Source of the DNA: Rugalucina vietnamica
Taxonomy: Eukaryota > Mollusca > Bivalvia > Lucinida > Lucinidae
Length of the DNA stretch: 64,000 nucleotides
Assembly (NCBI GenBank): GCA_964017185.1
Contig: OZ024880.1
Coordinates: 32,082,329-32,146,328, forward strand
Reading direction: 5' to 3'
Shown here one piece after another: positions 1-11,878 of this stretch. The position numbers and the translations under genes are program-made. Every line of letters starts with the position of its first letter. Positions within the stretch are counted from its first letter, which is position 1. The notes under the pieces are model-generated. The model had not been told where the DNA came from. It did no database searches and was given only the letters and a program-made list of their open reading frames with translations.

Positions 1-182
1 ATTTAGAGAAAAACCATGCGTGGGCACATTTGTAACACCCCCTTTCGGATTTAAGTAGAAGAGGAATTGTACTATCCGAGTAGCGAAAACAAAGGCGCTG
101 ATCAGCTTTGCGGTTACTGCGAAGCTGATCTGCGTCTTTGTTTTTGCCTATGCAGATTGTTGGTTTTCCCATGAGGCGGCTC
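1..182 (-). mobile_element. TGAGCC hairpin MITE, copy 1 (cut by window start)
   Basis: Ends ...TTTTCCCATGAGGCGGCTCA. It carries the family's central palindrome (85-158), in which GCGAAAACAAAGGCGCTGATC pairs with its complement around a short centre. The left part lies outside the window. Confidence 0.85.
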
Positions 183-210
183 ATATTTAGAACCAAACTG
201 TTGTTACTTC

Positions 211-664
211 TGACAATCACACGGTATTGTATACATACAAACAAATGATCGGTGACACACTGCAATTGAGAACGAAGTTAAGGCGAGGAATTCGAGTTTA
301 CGCCTATAGCGTTTACTTTCTGATAAATAGGTGTAGTCATTGCAGAAATTGAACATTCATTGAATGAAAGTATCATAAGGATTCCAGGTTATTTCATTTT
401 CGCAAACACTTCAGAACAATGAACATATAATAGTTCCATCACTATAACATTGAAGTGTTTGCGAAAACAAAATAACCAGGATTTCTTATGTTACATTCAT
501 TCAATAAATGTTCAATTTCTGTATTGACTGCATCTATTTATCAGTCAGTAGTGTAAACGATATTGGAGAAAACTCTTAATTTCTCGTCTCAACTTCGGGC
601 GAATTGCAGTGTGTCACTGATCATTGATCAGTTTGTATGTATACAATACCATGTGATTCTCAGT
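211..664. mobile_element. Foldback element with arms of about 190 bp
   Basis: The left arm (about 211-413) reads GGTATTGTATACATACAAAC... and the right arm (about 452-664) is its diverged reverse complement, with a centre of about 40 bp. Matching pieces include the CACACTGCAATT, GAACATTCATTGAATGA and CGCAAACACTTCA blocks. It looks like a non-autonomous foldback DNA transposon. Confidence 0.75.
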
Positions 665-742
665 AGCGTGTTGTAGTGATATGAAATTCAGGAATTGTGA
701 TCAATGAGCTTTCTATTTAGTTTAAATAATGTCATTATTAGC

Positions 743-2290
743 TCAACTGAGCCGAAGGCTCATGGGGAGCTTATAGTGGTCGAGCCGGCGTCCGTCCGTG
801 CGTGCGTGCGTCCGTTCACATTTTCAAACTTGTATATCTCTAAGACAACAAGCCCTATCGTGATCAAATTTGATCTAAAGCATCATTGAGGAAGGGGAAA
901 GGTTGCATTAGGTTTTGGGCCAGGTCAGATCAGAACTCTGGTTTCCATGGCAACAGATAGCTCCCATAGACTTTCAATGGGAAAAACATAAAAAAAATCT
1001 TCTCAGAAACCACAAGGCCCAGAGCTTTCATATTTTGTGTGTAGCAATGTATAATGGTCCTCTTTATAAATCGTGCCTACCGTGCCCCTGGGGTCCATAC
1101 GGGCCCCGCCCCGGGGATGTCATGGGAAAAACATAAAAAAATTTTCTTCTCCAAAACCACAAGGCCCAGAGCTTACATATTTTGTATGTAGCAATGTTTA
1201 GTGGTCCTCTATATAAATCCTGCCAATCATATTCCTGGGGTCAAAAATGGCCCCGCCCCGGGGGTCATTAGCTCCCATAGACTTACAATGGGAAAAATAT
1301 AAAAAAAATCTTCTTCTCAGAAACCACACGGCCCAGAGCTTTCATATTTTGTCAGTAGCAATGTATAGTGGTCCTCTTTATAAATCCTGCCAACTGTGCC
1401 CCTGGGGTCCATACGGGCCCTGCCCCGGGGGGTCATGGGAAAAACTTTAAAAAATCTTCTCCGAAACCACAAGACCCAAAGCTTTCATATTTTGTGTGTA
1501 GCAATGTATAGTGGTCCTCTTTATAAATCCTGCCAACCGTGCCCCTGGGGTCCATACGGGCCCCGCCCCGGGAGCATCATGGGAAAAACTTTAAAAAATC
1601 ATCTTCTCCGAAACCACAAGGCCCAGAGCTTTCATATTTTGTATGTAGCAATGTATAGAGGTCCTCTTTATAAATCCTGCTATAAATTCTGCCAACCGTG
1701 CCCCTGGGGTCCATACGGGCCCGCCCCGGGGGTGTCATGGGGAAAAACATAAAAAAAAAATCTTCTTCTCCGAAACCATATGGCCCAGAGCTTTCATATG
1801 TTGTGTGGACCAATGTTTAATACTCTCCTTTATAAATGCTGCCAACGGTGCCCCTGGGGTCCATACATGCCACGCCCCAGGCATGTCATTATCTACCACA
1901 GACTTATAATGGAAATATATGAAAAAATCTTCTCTGCAACAGCATGACACAAAGCTTGTATATTTGATATACAACATTGTCATGTGGAGCTCTATATAAA
2001 TCCTGCCAATCTTGCCCCTGGGGTCAAATATGGCACCACCCTGGGGGTCATTATAGGACCCTGACCTTGTTAGATGATTTTTTCAAGTGAACCAAAATGG
2101 CAGAAAAGAGGATACACAATCCAGACAAGAGCTCTTCTGCTGATGTAAGTGGGGTTTCAAGGTCACATGACCAAGATGGCCACCATACCCATATCTATGG
2201 TAAAAACACCAATTACTTTGTCCAGTAACAGTACTTGTTGACACTCAGGTGAGCGATCATTGCCCTTGGGCTACTTGTTCATTATTATTG
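743..2290 (+). mobile_element. Pearl-like element with minisatellite core (about 150-bp units)
   Basis: It starts AGCTCAACTGAGCC with a hairpin (TGAGCCGAAGGCTCA) and ends CAGGTGAGCGATCATTGCCC with a GCCCTTGGGC hairpin and CTTGTT. The core (about 960-2050) repeats a unit containing AAAACCACAAGGCCCAGAGC, TGCCCCTGGGGTCCATACGG and GCCCCGCCCCGGGG, about seven times with a spacing near 150 bp. A (CGTG)n stretch lies at 800-815. Short ORFs here are repeat artefacts. Confidence 0.8.
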
Positions 2291-3831
2291 GGAGCTGGAA
2301 CTGGGGGTACCCTTGCTTGGAACTCCACAACTCCATAGTGTTTAATCAGGCTTTAATTTTGACTGTAGACATACTATAGACTAGTGATGCATTCTGAAAT
2401 TTTGAGACCAGGGAGGCCGGCTTGTTAATGGATGTAGACAAGGATATTCAGCTTGGTCAATGTCTGAGGAACAGCGTGAGACCTGTCTACAGATTTGAAA
2501 TTGATTGTGTACGTCAGTACAGAGGTCAAAGGTCATGGAGTGCGAAGTTATTAAATTTCTTGATATTTTATGCAATGCATGACTGAAAGATCATAAAGAA
2601 AGCTTATTTGGTGTAATTTTAACGTTTAATTGTGTAAAACATATTTAAAATGATAATTTGCTTGCTGTATGGCACCAAGTTAGTGAAAATTATAATCAAA
2701 GTACTAAATGTACTGATAGTGAAGGCGACTTATTCTTAAATTTGTCAGACATTGGAGACTGGATTACCATTTTATTCAGTCAATATTAGTTTGCTTCCCC
2801 AATCTGATTTAGACCTGTCTGCAGATGTGAAAATGATTATTTAGGACAGGAAAGGGGTCAAAGGTCAATGAGTGCAATGAGTACAAATTTCTTATATTGT
2901 TCTACAATATGGACGTTTTCGCTCCGAATAAGAACAAATACATTCCTTTATCAAGATTTACAAATCATTAAGTTTGTCTTCCTGATAACGAGAATAAATA
3001 CTTAAGCTAATAATCAAAATCATAAATGTATTGGATACTTGTCAATAACGTCAACGTCAATGGAACATTGAGGTCATATCAATTGGATTTTCCCATAAAA
3101 TAGAGGAAATATTCCGACGTGACCACAGCTTTGAATCGGGCGTAAGTCATCTAATCAAACAAACAAATGGATTTTCATTACCAGACATTCAGGGCATACC
3201 TATGGAAAATAAGAGTGAGCAAGGGTTCTTCCATTCTATTACTTGCCAATCCATACTTTTAATTAAGTTTTTACAAGAAGATTTTGATACTGCAAATCTG
3301 TTTTGGAGTGACATTTAAATTTATGAAGTGCTTATTGGTCCTGTGTTTATAATGACATTTAATCGTAAAAGCCGGTTAGACACAAGTTAAGCAATACATT
3401 ACCCAGCTCATCAATACATGATTTCTTTCCTTCTAAGAGGTAGTTGTCTCTTATGCTATGGAGCTATATGTATACAATCATTGAAACGCGCAGTATGTCA
3501 TACGAGGAACAAGGGTAAGCAGCTCTCAAGAAATAATCATCAACGCTAAACTGTTTTCTGTGCTTCTGAATATTGTAGATAATATAATACGATTTTTGTT
3601 TGATAGCTTTACATAAACTAGTACAACTGAAAGGTATGGAGGGTATTTTTGTAGGTAAAAGACAGAAATTCAGGGTAGAATTGATCGAATTTATTAGAAT
3701 GCCAAGAGCAGGAGAACAGCATTAGAGAGTAGGTATATCCGGTACTCTGATAAAGAAGCTGGATCAAGATACTGCTGCTTAAAGGATAATTTATGTCTTG
3801 AAATTTGTGTGGTCATTGCGGTTCAGCTTAA
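2291..3831. other. Gene-free stretch with one diverged direct duplication
   Basis: No coding signal was seen. 2465-2575 and 2812-2905 share a diverged block (GACCTGTCTxCAGATxTGAAA ... GGTCAAAGGTCA). A weaker relative is near 6415-6475. Confidence 0.5.
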
Positions 3832-4915
3832 TTGACTATCGTGTTGAAAGATGCAAAATCATAGATATTCTCCTCGGCTCCATGTTGCCATATCTACAGG
3901 GTCACTGAAGAGGCTTGAGTATGGCCCATTTTTTTCTCATGAATATGTTGGCTGCTCTTAAAGAATCTCAGTTTCATTTTTATTTGCTAAAACTGTAGCT
4001 GGTGCTATGCCATGTGGCGGCCCTAAAATCTCCCCATAAATCATCCATATTGCAGATTATATTTTCCTTTTGGTCCTTTCAGATCAGCGAGGGTATTCTG
4101 AGAAATCAGAAAATTATTTTCGATTTAGATTAATTTTCTAACCAAAGTTTAATATATTTGGTCCCATTTGGATTATGCCAGTCTTTGTGTCGACTACCCT
4201 GTGGAAAGATGCAAAATTACAGTAATTCTCTTCGGCTCCATGTTGCCAAATCTAAAGGGTCACTGAAGAGGCTTGTGTCGCCGAAACCGTGTTTTTTTCT
4301 CATGAATATGTTCACTCCTCTTAAAGGATCTCAGTTTTATTTTATTATCGCAGCTGTTTTGTGCTGTTTTGACATATAGGGCTGTGAGGTACATACACAA
4401 TAGTTGCATTGGGCAGATCTGACATCAAGTGTAAGGGTCGGCAGTAATGAACCACATGTAGTGTAGAAATAATGCACACAGTGACACATTCAATATACTC
4501 AAGTTATGTCTGACAAACCTAAAAGCGAGCATTGGATGATTTCTTCGAAGATGAGTATTCTTCTAGATTACATATACCGTGCGACTTTACAACATATAGG
4601 GCTTAGTGTAAGATTGTAAGCATCAAAGCTGCAGCAGTTTGTACAATTATATATATGACAGCAGAATGAATATGTTTCAAGGCTTAGTCCACATCGGACC
4701 TGTCTTGCTGCTATGTCGTATACGTAGACCATGTCAGTGGCATCCTGCATCGACGACTTGGTGATCAGCCATGGTACGGTTGATGATTTTGTGCCAAACG
4801 AGGGGTGGAGTATACTATGCCAGTTATTAGCACATTCCCTGCTGAAAAGATCATGGGTCCCCTTTCTCATTAATGTGTTCACTGCTCTTAAAGGATCTTA
4901 GTTTTAATTTTTATT
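3832..4915. repeat. Diverged direct repeat, two full copies and one partial
   Basis: 3832-3985 and 4190-4345 share GAAAGATGCAAAATxAxAG, CGGCTCCATGTTGCCA, GGGTCACTGAAGAGGCTTG and TTTTTTTCTCATGAATATGTT. A third end is at 4847-4915. The offset is about 357 bp. The ORF at 4158-4379 falls inside and shows no coding character. Confidence 0.6.
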
Positions 4916-7020
4916 CTCTATCTTGCAAGTATTGTTTTGTGGTCACTGCTTGCGTTGGTCTCATTTTACTCATTCGTGCGGCAGAATATATATCGTTAAA
5001 ACCAACAAATAGTTCTTCAACAAAGGCAATGACCATATGACACACTGAACTGGTCTTGATTGGGCTCCTGTAGCATCATACTAAGACCGAGATGGCAGGC
5101 AGCCACATTTGCATTTTTATTACTCTTTGGGATCCATGTCTGAATAACAACGTATCTCGGATTCGTTGGTGCCCATGTGGAACTTGTGAGTTTGTACTTA
5201 CGACTTAAATAAATTGATGACTTTAATTAGTTTACTTCCATGCTTTGCCTCTACGGATAAAAACTAAGGTCATGTTTGGAAGGTTAGTTACTGAAGCCAC
5301 ATCGTGTCTAGACTAGCCTCCATTACATTTAATGTATATTTCTTTCACTAATTACTGACAAATGCTCTTCGTGGATCAGAAAGTGAAACAAAAGCCATAG
5401 AAACAGTTTCTTCAAAAGAACCCGGCGTGAGCGTCAACTGCATGGTGTGTTTCGTTGCGAATCTGACAAACTACTGGTCAAAGTAAAGTATTTTTTCTCT
5501 GACTAGATTCTGCAGCAAGAAGCATCAGTAAAGAAGATATCAAACTTTATATACTGTTGCAACTACGTATCATTGTAATGACTGAAATATTGATAGGCGA
5601 AAGTATTCACAAATCCGTGTTGCAGTATTTATTTTGGGTCGATGACACTAAAACCCAGTGGGTGGGGTAAATCAACACTGACACATTTATCTTATCTACC
5701 TATCATGGAAACCTACATGTACCACATTGGGAGGCTTAAGTTGTTATTGTGTTAATGTCACATATAGCGTAACGGTGATATACTGTTCATGTAATAAATA
5801 ATTAATACAGTGTTTTATTCTCAATACCTGTTATAAAGGTAACTTAAACACTGTCCAAAATGTCCAAAAGGTGATCTCTTGAAAATACAAAAAGAGAAAC
5901 AAGCAATGCTAGAAACAAATATCCTTTATTCTACCATTATTATCTATAAAATATCAGAAAAAGTTTTATATTGTATCGCATAGCGAAAAATGGACAAGAA
6001 ACAACTATGGTTTACGTGAAATAAGGTATTGCTGATATTGCAATCAGTATATAATTTTGCAATACATATACCCTTGTGCTGAATGACCAACCTATAATGC
6101 AGCCCCAAAACTTCACAGCTTTTGTCTTTATATCTTAATTGTTTGTAAGTATTGCATAAACAAATGCTAACATTTCACAATGCTTTTTTTTTATCCCAAC
6201 AGACACAAAGACAAGTCTATTTCGTAAAATTGGGGTACTTTCAGTACTTTGATTTTATATCCAAACCCGGGTATGCATCATTTGTAACTGATAAACATCT
6301 AAGACAAAGCCTAAATACATCTACTATTGCTTTATTTGAAATTAATAGAGAAAAAATGAAGAAAAAAGCTGTTGTTTTATCAAAATTAAATTTTTTGAAA
6401 TAAAAAATGCACTAGATGACCTTTGACCTCCGTAATTTGCATATAAGCCATCTGCTGGAGTGTAGACAGGGCAGATACTATTCAGCAAAGGTTACTTAAC
6501 AATGTCCAGTATAGAACTTTGCATTAACATTCCGGCCTCCCAAAAATGATTTCTAGCTGTCCCCTGAGAAATAGTTACCAGTCTACTAGCTTTCATGTCA
6601 TTTCCTAATATGGCAGTCATAAATAAAATTTTAGGAGATAAGCGCTTACTACATGTATATTCCAGTAAGAAATCGTTTACAGAACTAAAATTCTGCATCT
6701 GACCACTAGTAATGATTTCCTAGTGACATGCCAGGTTTCCACAAAATGCGGTCAAAGTTGCGAGTGGAGTTCCTCAAAAAAGAAACTATTGGATGCGGGT
6801 TGTTTCGGTCCCTATTTCTGGGACGTCGCACCTCATAGGTACACTCGCTATGGGAGTGGTATTTTTATGTGGTCAAATTAGGAATCCTCTTGAATTGAAA
6901 GATGCACAGTTTGTTGTTAAACTGTTTCCTTGTGAGCTAGGCAAGCTGTAAAGGTTGACGACTCAACCACGACAAAAATTGCCGCGACCAGCAAGAGAAC
7001 GGTTATGATGTCAGAAAAGG
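4916..7020. other. Gene-free stretch
   Basis: AT-rich sequence in which I see no gene, clear repeat or RNA. The small open frames at 6152-6403 and 6492-6698 have no recognisable content. Confidence 0.4.
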
Positions 7021-7258
7021 TGAGCCGCGTCATGAGAAAACCGGACTTTTGCCTATGCGAAAACAAAGGCGCAGATCAGCTTCGCCGTAACCCGCGAAGC
7101 TGATCAGCGCCTTTGTTTTCACTACTCGGATAGTACAATTTCTCTTCTTCGTAAATCCGAAATTTCAAGCTTCTAGCCTGCAAGTGTGACTGTACAGGCC
7201 GGTTTGTGTCAGACCTGGTCGGAAACCCTGAAGACCGGTTTTCTCGCGTCGCGGCTCA
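7021..7258 (+). mobile_element. TGAGCC hairpin MITE, copy 2 (full length)
   Basis: A 238-bp copy with ends TGAGCCGCGTCATGAGAAAA and TTTTCTCGCGTCGCGGCTCA. The central palindrome is of the CTTCGC/GCGAAG type (7063-7123). After the palindrome come the conserved blocks GATAGTACAAT, AAATTTCAAGCTTCTAGCC and GGCCGGTTTGTGTC. Confidence 0.92.
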
Positions 7259-7584
7259 AAAGGGCAGGTAAGAAAGAAGTAAGTTTTAAATAAAAAGTAT
7301 TATCTTTAATGGGATCTCTCTGTAAGCTTACAAGAGTTTAATAACAAAAAATAGTTCTATTTATCTATAAACAACAACAGTCATACATTAGTCCTATCAC
7401 TTCCATTTACAAGACAAGATTAACAAATAATGGGTGCAAAAGAATTGGTTATATGAAGATACTCTGTCAACATACACCGCCATCACAGATTTACTGTTAT
7501 AAAAACGAAAGAAATAAATGTATTTGTCCACTGATACTCAAATAGACGTCATTCATATTCATAATGGTAAATCTGTCATATTGT

Positions 7585-8225
7585 TTAAGCCCCTGTCAGA
7601 CACTCACGAGTTGGACCTACGAGTTAAGCTCCGCCCACTTTTTTGGTGAACTCATAGAGAACTTGCCCTATGTCAGTGGTTGTCGTACAGAAGTCTTCCC
7701 GACTCGTAGCATGTCGTGGAAAGGCTACAAGAATTTTAAACGGTTTAAAATTCTCGTAGCAAGTCATAGCAACTCCCTGTCTTAAAAGTGGGCGGGGCAT
7801 GGGCGGAGCATAACTCTTACTGAGATCGTAGCTTGTCGTACAGAACTCGTAGTAATGTCGTGGGATGTCGTGCATTCTCAGCTTCTTGTCAAACATGGCG
7901 AGTTGCCTACGAGATACCTACGAGTTGCTTCGAGATACCTACGAGTTGCTACGATTTTAAAGGAGACTTCTCACGAGTTCCTACATCTCACAAGTTTACT
8001 ACGACATTCCTACGAGTATCCGCGAGTTCCCACGACTTATATCGTAGGGATGTCGTGTAGAACTCGTAGGGCATTACAACTCGTAGCAAGCGGCGGGTTA
8101 TGATTAGCGCTAACTCGTAGCTTCAACTCGTGAGTGTGTGACAGCTTTTAAACCTATAGCGCTAACTCGTACCAACTCGTAGCATGTCGGGGCTTCAACT
8201 TTTGAGTGTGTGACAGGCCCTTTAA
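7585..8225. mobile_element. TTAA-flanked element with a CTCGTAG/CTACGAG word array
   Basis: TTAA stands at 7585-7588 and 8222-8225. The ends are GCCCCTGTCAGACACTCACG and, reversed, GGGCCTGTCACACACTCA. The interior consists of dozens of CTCGTAG, CTACGAG and ACGACAT words in both directions. The TTAA target fits piggyBac- or Kolobok-mobilised non-autonomous elements. ORFs here reflect the word repeat. Confidence 0.78.
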
Positions 8226-8630
8226 ACTGAAAGAGTACTACAGGCCAGGTGTGATATTCTGTCGCAAACAATTCTTTGTTTAATTATAGTTTTACCTAAA
8301 CGCGTAGTATAGTTTTACCTATATGCGCAGTATTTATTTAATGGAGATAACGGTAAAAATGTTAATAAACAATGAACTGTTTTGTGCCCCTGGAAATTGC
8401 CAGACCTGTAGTCAATTTTTAGATTTGTTTGCATAAATGATACCTTCAGAAACGCTGCAATCCATCCGAAATGTTACACATAAAGTAATTAGACATCCTT
8501 AATGCCCAATGTCAGAAAATCAGGGTAGGATGGAAATTTCTGACCCGACCAAAACTTTGGATTCACTGATATTTTCACATAAGGTTTGCATTGAGAATTT
8601 TTACATGATTACAGCAAGTATTCTATATGT
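8226..8630. other. Gene-free spacer
   Basis: No gene or repeat recognised. Confidence 0.4.
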
Positions 8631-8864
8631 GCTGCGTTATGAGAAAACCAGATTTTTGCCTATGCGAAAACAAAGGCGCAGATCAGCTGTACAATAACTG
8701 CACAGCTGATCAGCATCTTTGTTTTCGCTACTCTGAAAGTACAATTTATCCTCTACTTATGTTCGAAATTTCAGGCTTCTAGTCATCTTCTGTGACTGTA
8801 CAGGCCGGTTTGTGTCGGACCTGGTCGGAAACCCCGAAGACCGGTTTTCTCGCGTTGTGGCTCA
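8631..8864 (+). mobile_element. TGAGCC hairpin MITE, copy 3
   Basis: The left end is worn (TGCTGCGTTATGAGAAAACC). The palindrome is of the CTGTAC/CTGCAC type and the right end is TTTTCTCGCGTTGTGGCTCA. Confidence 0.88.
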
Positions 8865-8950
8865 TATATTGGATGATACACAACTTCCTCATACAGAATA
8901 ACTTAGGCCCGAGTCGAAATACAGGTCTTTTAGAGGCCATATACACCAAA

Positions 8951-9169
8951 TGAGCAGCCTCGTGGGAAAACCAACAATGTGGTTTCCAAACAGGTCTGAC
9001 ACAAACCGAGCTGTACAGTAACAAAAGATGGTTAGAGGCTTGAAATTATGTATTTAAGTAGAAGAGGAACTGTACTATCTGAGTAGCGAAAACAAAGGCG
9101 CTGAGTGAAGCTGATCTGCGCCTTTGTTTTCGCCCAGGCAGATTGTTGGTTTTTCCATGCGTCAGCTCA
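8951..9169 (-). mobile_element. TGAGCC hairpin MITE, copy 4 (shortened palindrome)
   Basis: In reverse orientation, 86 bp after copy 3. The hairpin centre has been lost, leaving GCGCTGAGTGAAGCTGATCT where intact copies have a full stem. Both ends are of the GGGAAAACCAACAA type or close to it. Confidence 0.87.
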
Positions 9170-9973
9170 AATAATAAAGAATGACAGATTATTTCGTTAT
9201 ATTTGATGCATACACAAAACATTAAAACTTGGATCACAGTATATTGAAAATACTTTGACCGTGCCGTGTGATACCACGTTGTACATATTTATGCCTATAT
9301 TTCATTATGAAAAATAGGTCATGTCATTCGTATTTATTTTTAGACTGCCTACAACCCTAACGGTTTATGACACATTTGTGTCTGCATTACCATAACTGCA
9401 CTATTTAAAAACAATATGCCCTCGATCCAGCCATGTGAGTTCAAGAGGTCAAAGTATTTGTACTAAAATTTCTGTTGAATTTACAATGCTAACAATGACT
9501 TGATAAGTAACCTTTCTCTTTTTAGCTTGTGTTTCGTGCTTTGAAAATGGGTAGTATATTTATTCCAAATGATGAGATAACAGATGATTGTTCAAGCTGC
9601 AAAGCAACTCCTGATATGAAGTTTTTAATTTAATTTCTTGTTTTACATATACATCCTTTGCAAACAATGGTCAAGTCATGCCTCCAATTCCGTTTATCAG
9701 TATAGTACATGTACGGCTCATTCTTTTACAATTAACAGACAATGGCCTCATTTCAAATAAGCAGAAGAGAAAATGTTTTTCAAACCTAAATTTATCTACA
9801 TTTCAAGCCCAAAAGTTTTGCAGCCTAATTTGAGTCAAACCTGGCTGAAATCCCGAAGTATGTTTTTATGACCCAGCCTTGTAGATCATGTATAAAGTGT
9901 ATATCTACACCAGACCAATCCGACACCTATTAATTTTATCATCAAAGATCTATATTCCATATTTTGCATTATT
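9170..9973. other. Gene-free stretch with a relic MITE end
   Basis: 9795-9885 looks like a decayed right half of the TGAGCC family (TTGAGTCAAACCTGGCTGAA ATCCCGAAG). Nothing else is recognised. Confidence 0.45.
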
Positions 9974-10208
9974 TGAGCCGCATCATGAGAAAAACAGATT
10001 TGTGCATATGCGAAAACAAAGGCACAGATCAGCTGTGCAGTAACTGCACAGCTGATCAGTGCCTTTGTTTTCGCTACACGGAAGTACAGTTCCTCTTATA
10101 CTTGTATTCGTAATTTCAAGCAAATAGCCTTCTTCTTAGACTGTATAGGCTGGTTTGTGTCGGACCTGGCAGGAAACCCCGAAGACCGTTTTCTTGTGTC
10201 GCGGATCA
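9974..10208 (+). mobile_element. TGAGCC hairpin MITE, copy 5
   Basis: Has the CTGTGC/GCACAG palindrome subtype (10010-10073). Ends are TGAGCCGCATCATGAGAAAA and TTTTCTTGTGTCGCGGATCA. Confidence 0.9.
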
Positions 10209-10393
10209 TTTTAAACTCCACAAACTACATGCATATCTTACATACTGTTACTTTCACTACAATTAATGTACATATGTTACAATTTAAATTTACAAAAACA
10301 AAACATGATAAATAATGGTAGAACAATCATAACATACAGCACTTAAGCATTGAGAGATGAGCTGCATCATGAAACTTCATAATATATACTATA

Positions 10394-10629
10394 TGAGCCT
10401 TCTCGTGGGAAAACCAACAATGTGGTTTCCGAACAGGTCCAACACAAACCGGCCTATACAGTCACTGAAAAGAGCTAGAAGCTTGAAATTTTGGATTTAA
10501 GTAGAAGAGGAACTATACTATCCGAGTAGCGAAAACAAAGGCACTGATCAGCTTCGCGGTTACCGCGAAGCTGATCTGCGTCTTTGTTTTCGCATATGCA
10601 TATTGTTGGTTTTCCCATGAGGCGGCTCA
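10394..10629 (-). mobile_element. TGAGCC hairpin MITE, copy 6
   Basis: In reverse orientation, with the CTTCGCGG/CCGCGAAG palindrome subtype. Both ends are of the GGGAAAACCAACAA kind. It lies 185 bp after copy 5, facing it. Confidence 0.9.
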
Positions 10630-10664
10630 TATTATTTTTTTCTAATTAAGCGCATGCCCATATC

Positions 10665-10760
10665 TTTTGTTTGTTTGCATTGATGTTTTATGTCCCAGTC
10701 AACAGCTATGGTCATGTCGGGATGTTGCTTTTTTATAGGACTTTGACCCAGCATTAGGAT
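10665..10760 (-). mobile_element. SINE 3'-tail fragment
   Basis: Holds the tail TTTATGTCCCAGTCAACAGC and ATGTCGGGATG in reverse, the same tail as the SINE at 47425-47620. Confidence 0.55.
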
Positions 10761-11064
10761 GTCGTGACTCAAAATGTGCTTGAAAATAAAACCAAGTAAA
10801 CTAAAATGATAACATGTATAGATGATTTGACTTGAACCACTATTCCTGGGAAGGCCCAGACCTTCTGAGCTGTTTACCAGTAAAAAGTTAGTCAGTTGGT
10901 TTATAAGCTTTTCGGCCTTTTCCTGGAGGCACAAGCACTCTTATCTATTGCAAATACTCTGCGCAAAGTTTGTATACTTTAAGTTACATCACCAGTTAGT
11001 GTTGGTCTGCTACCTTAGTGGTTTATTTATAGTTTTCCAGTTTACAGTATGCTAAAAAGTACAG

Positions 11065-11307
11065 GACCCAGTTGTTCAAAGCATCGTTAGCTTAACGATA
11101 TCGTTAAGACATAAATTTGTTAAGCAAATATCAGCTTAAGTAACAAATACACTGTTATTTTTTGTTGAAAAAATGTGAGAATCCTTTGCAGTGCAATGGA
11201 TTCTCACATTTTTTCAACAAAAAATAACAGTGTATTTGTAATATCAATGTTTGAAATTTTAACGAAACGTTAACTAACGACGTCGTTAGTTTTGAACAAC
11301 TGGGCCC
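11065..11307. mobile_element. GGGCCCAGTTGTTCAAA MITE with long central hairpin
   Basis: The ends are GGACCCAGTTGTTCAAAGC and TTTTGAACAACTGGGCCC. At the centre, AAATACACTGTTATTTTTTG runs into GAATCCTTTGCAGTGCAATG and back, a nearly perfect palindrome at 11147-11239. It is the intact relative of the copy at 11794-14839. Confidence 0.85.
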
Positions 11308-11709
11308 AGATAGAGTATATGCAAACCAAAAGCTAAGATCGGCTGATGAGCTCTTGTTTTTCGCAACATACATGTATTTCAATCCTTCTACACATAATTT
11401 TATAAGCCTTTAATTTTCATTTGTGGACGTATAGTTAATTTTGTGTCAGACATGATTGGAAATCCAGTTTTTATTTTTGCAACACAGCTCAATTTATCAT
11501 CAAATATTGATTCTTCTATTCTTATTACTGTCTACACATCAAAATGTCCAGCATTTTGTCAGACATAACTTTTCAATTAACCGTAACACTATTGATATAT
11601 AAAACGTCAGTTAATAAATGGCTCATCAGCTTAAATACTCATACATGTACATAGCAAAATGAAGGTTTTCTCATGACTCTGCTCAATTATGAAATAAGTT
11701 TATTTTGTA
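11308..11709. other. Gene-free stretch with a relic MITE end
   Basis: 11430-11490 resembles a decayed TGAGCC-family right end (TTTTGTGTCAGACATGATTG GAAATCC). Nothing else is seen. Confidence 0.4.
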
Positions 11710-11793
11710 CATCCTAGTCAACAATTTTCTCACTTATGTCGGGACTGACTCGCCGCTTCCTGAATATCAACCAGTACTACTGGAAATATATCT
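11710..11793 (-). mobile_element. SINE tail fragment
   Basis: Reads CATCCTAGTCAACAATTTTC and GTCGGGACTGAC, a worn copy of the CCCAGTCAACA...TCGGGA SINE tail, in reverse orientation. It abuts the next MITE. Confidence 0.5.
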
Positions 11794-11878
11794 GGGCCCA
11801 GTTGTTCAAAATTAACAACATTGTTAGTTAACAATTCGTTAAAATTTCAAACATGAATATTACAAATACACTGTTATT

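Noticed and set aside
7063-7123. Regularly spaced palindromes as a CRISPR-like array
   Set aside because: The copies are kilobases apart, lie within MITEs with terminal inverted repeats, and the genome is clearly eukaryotic.
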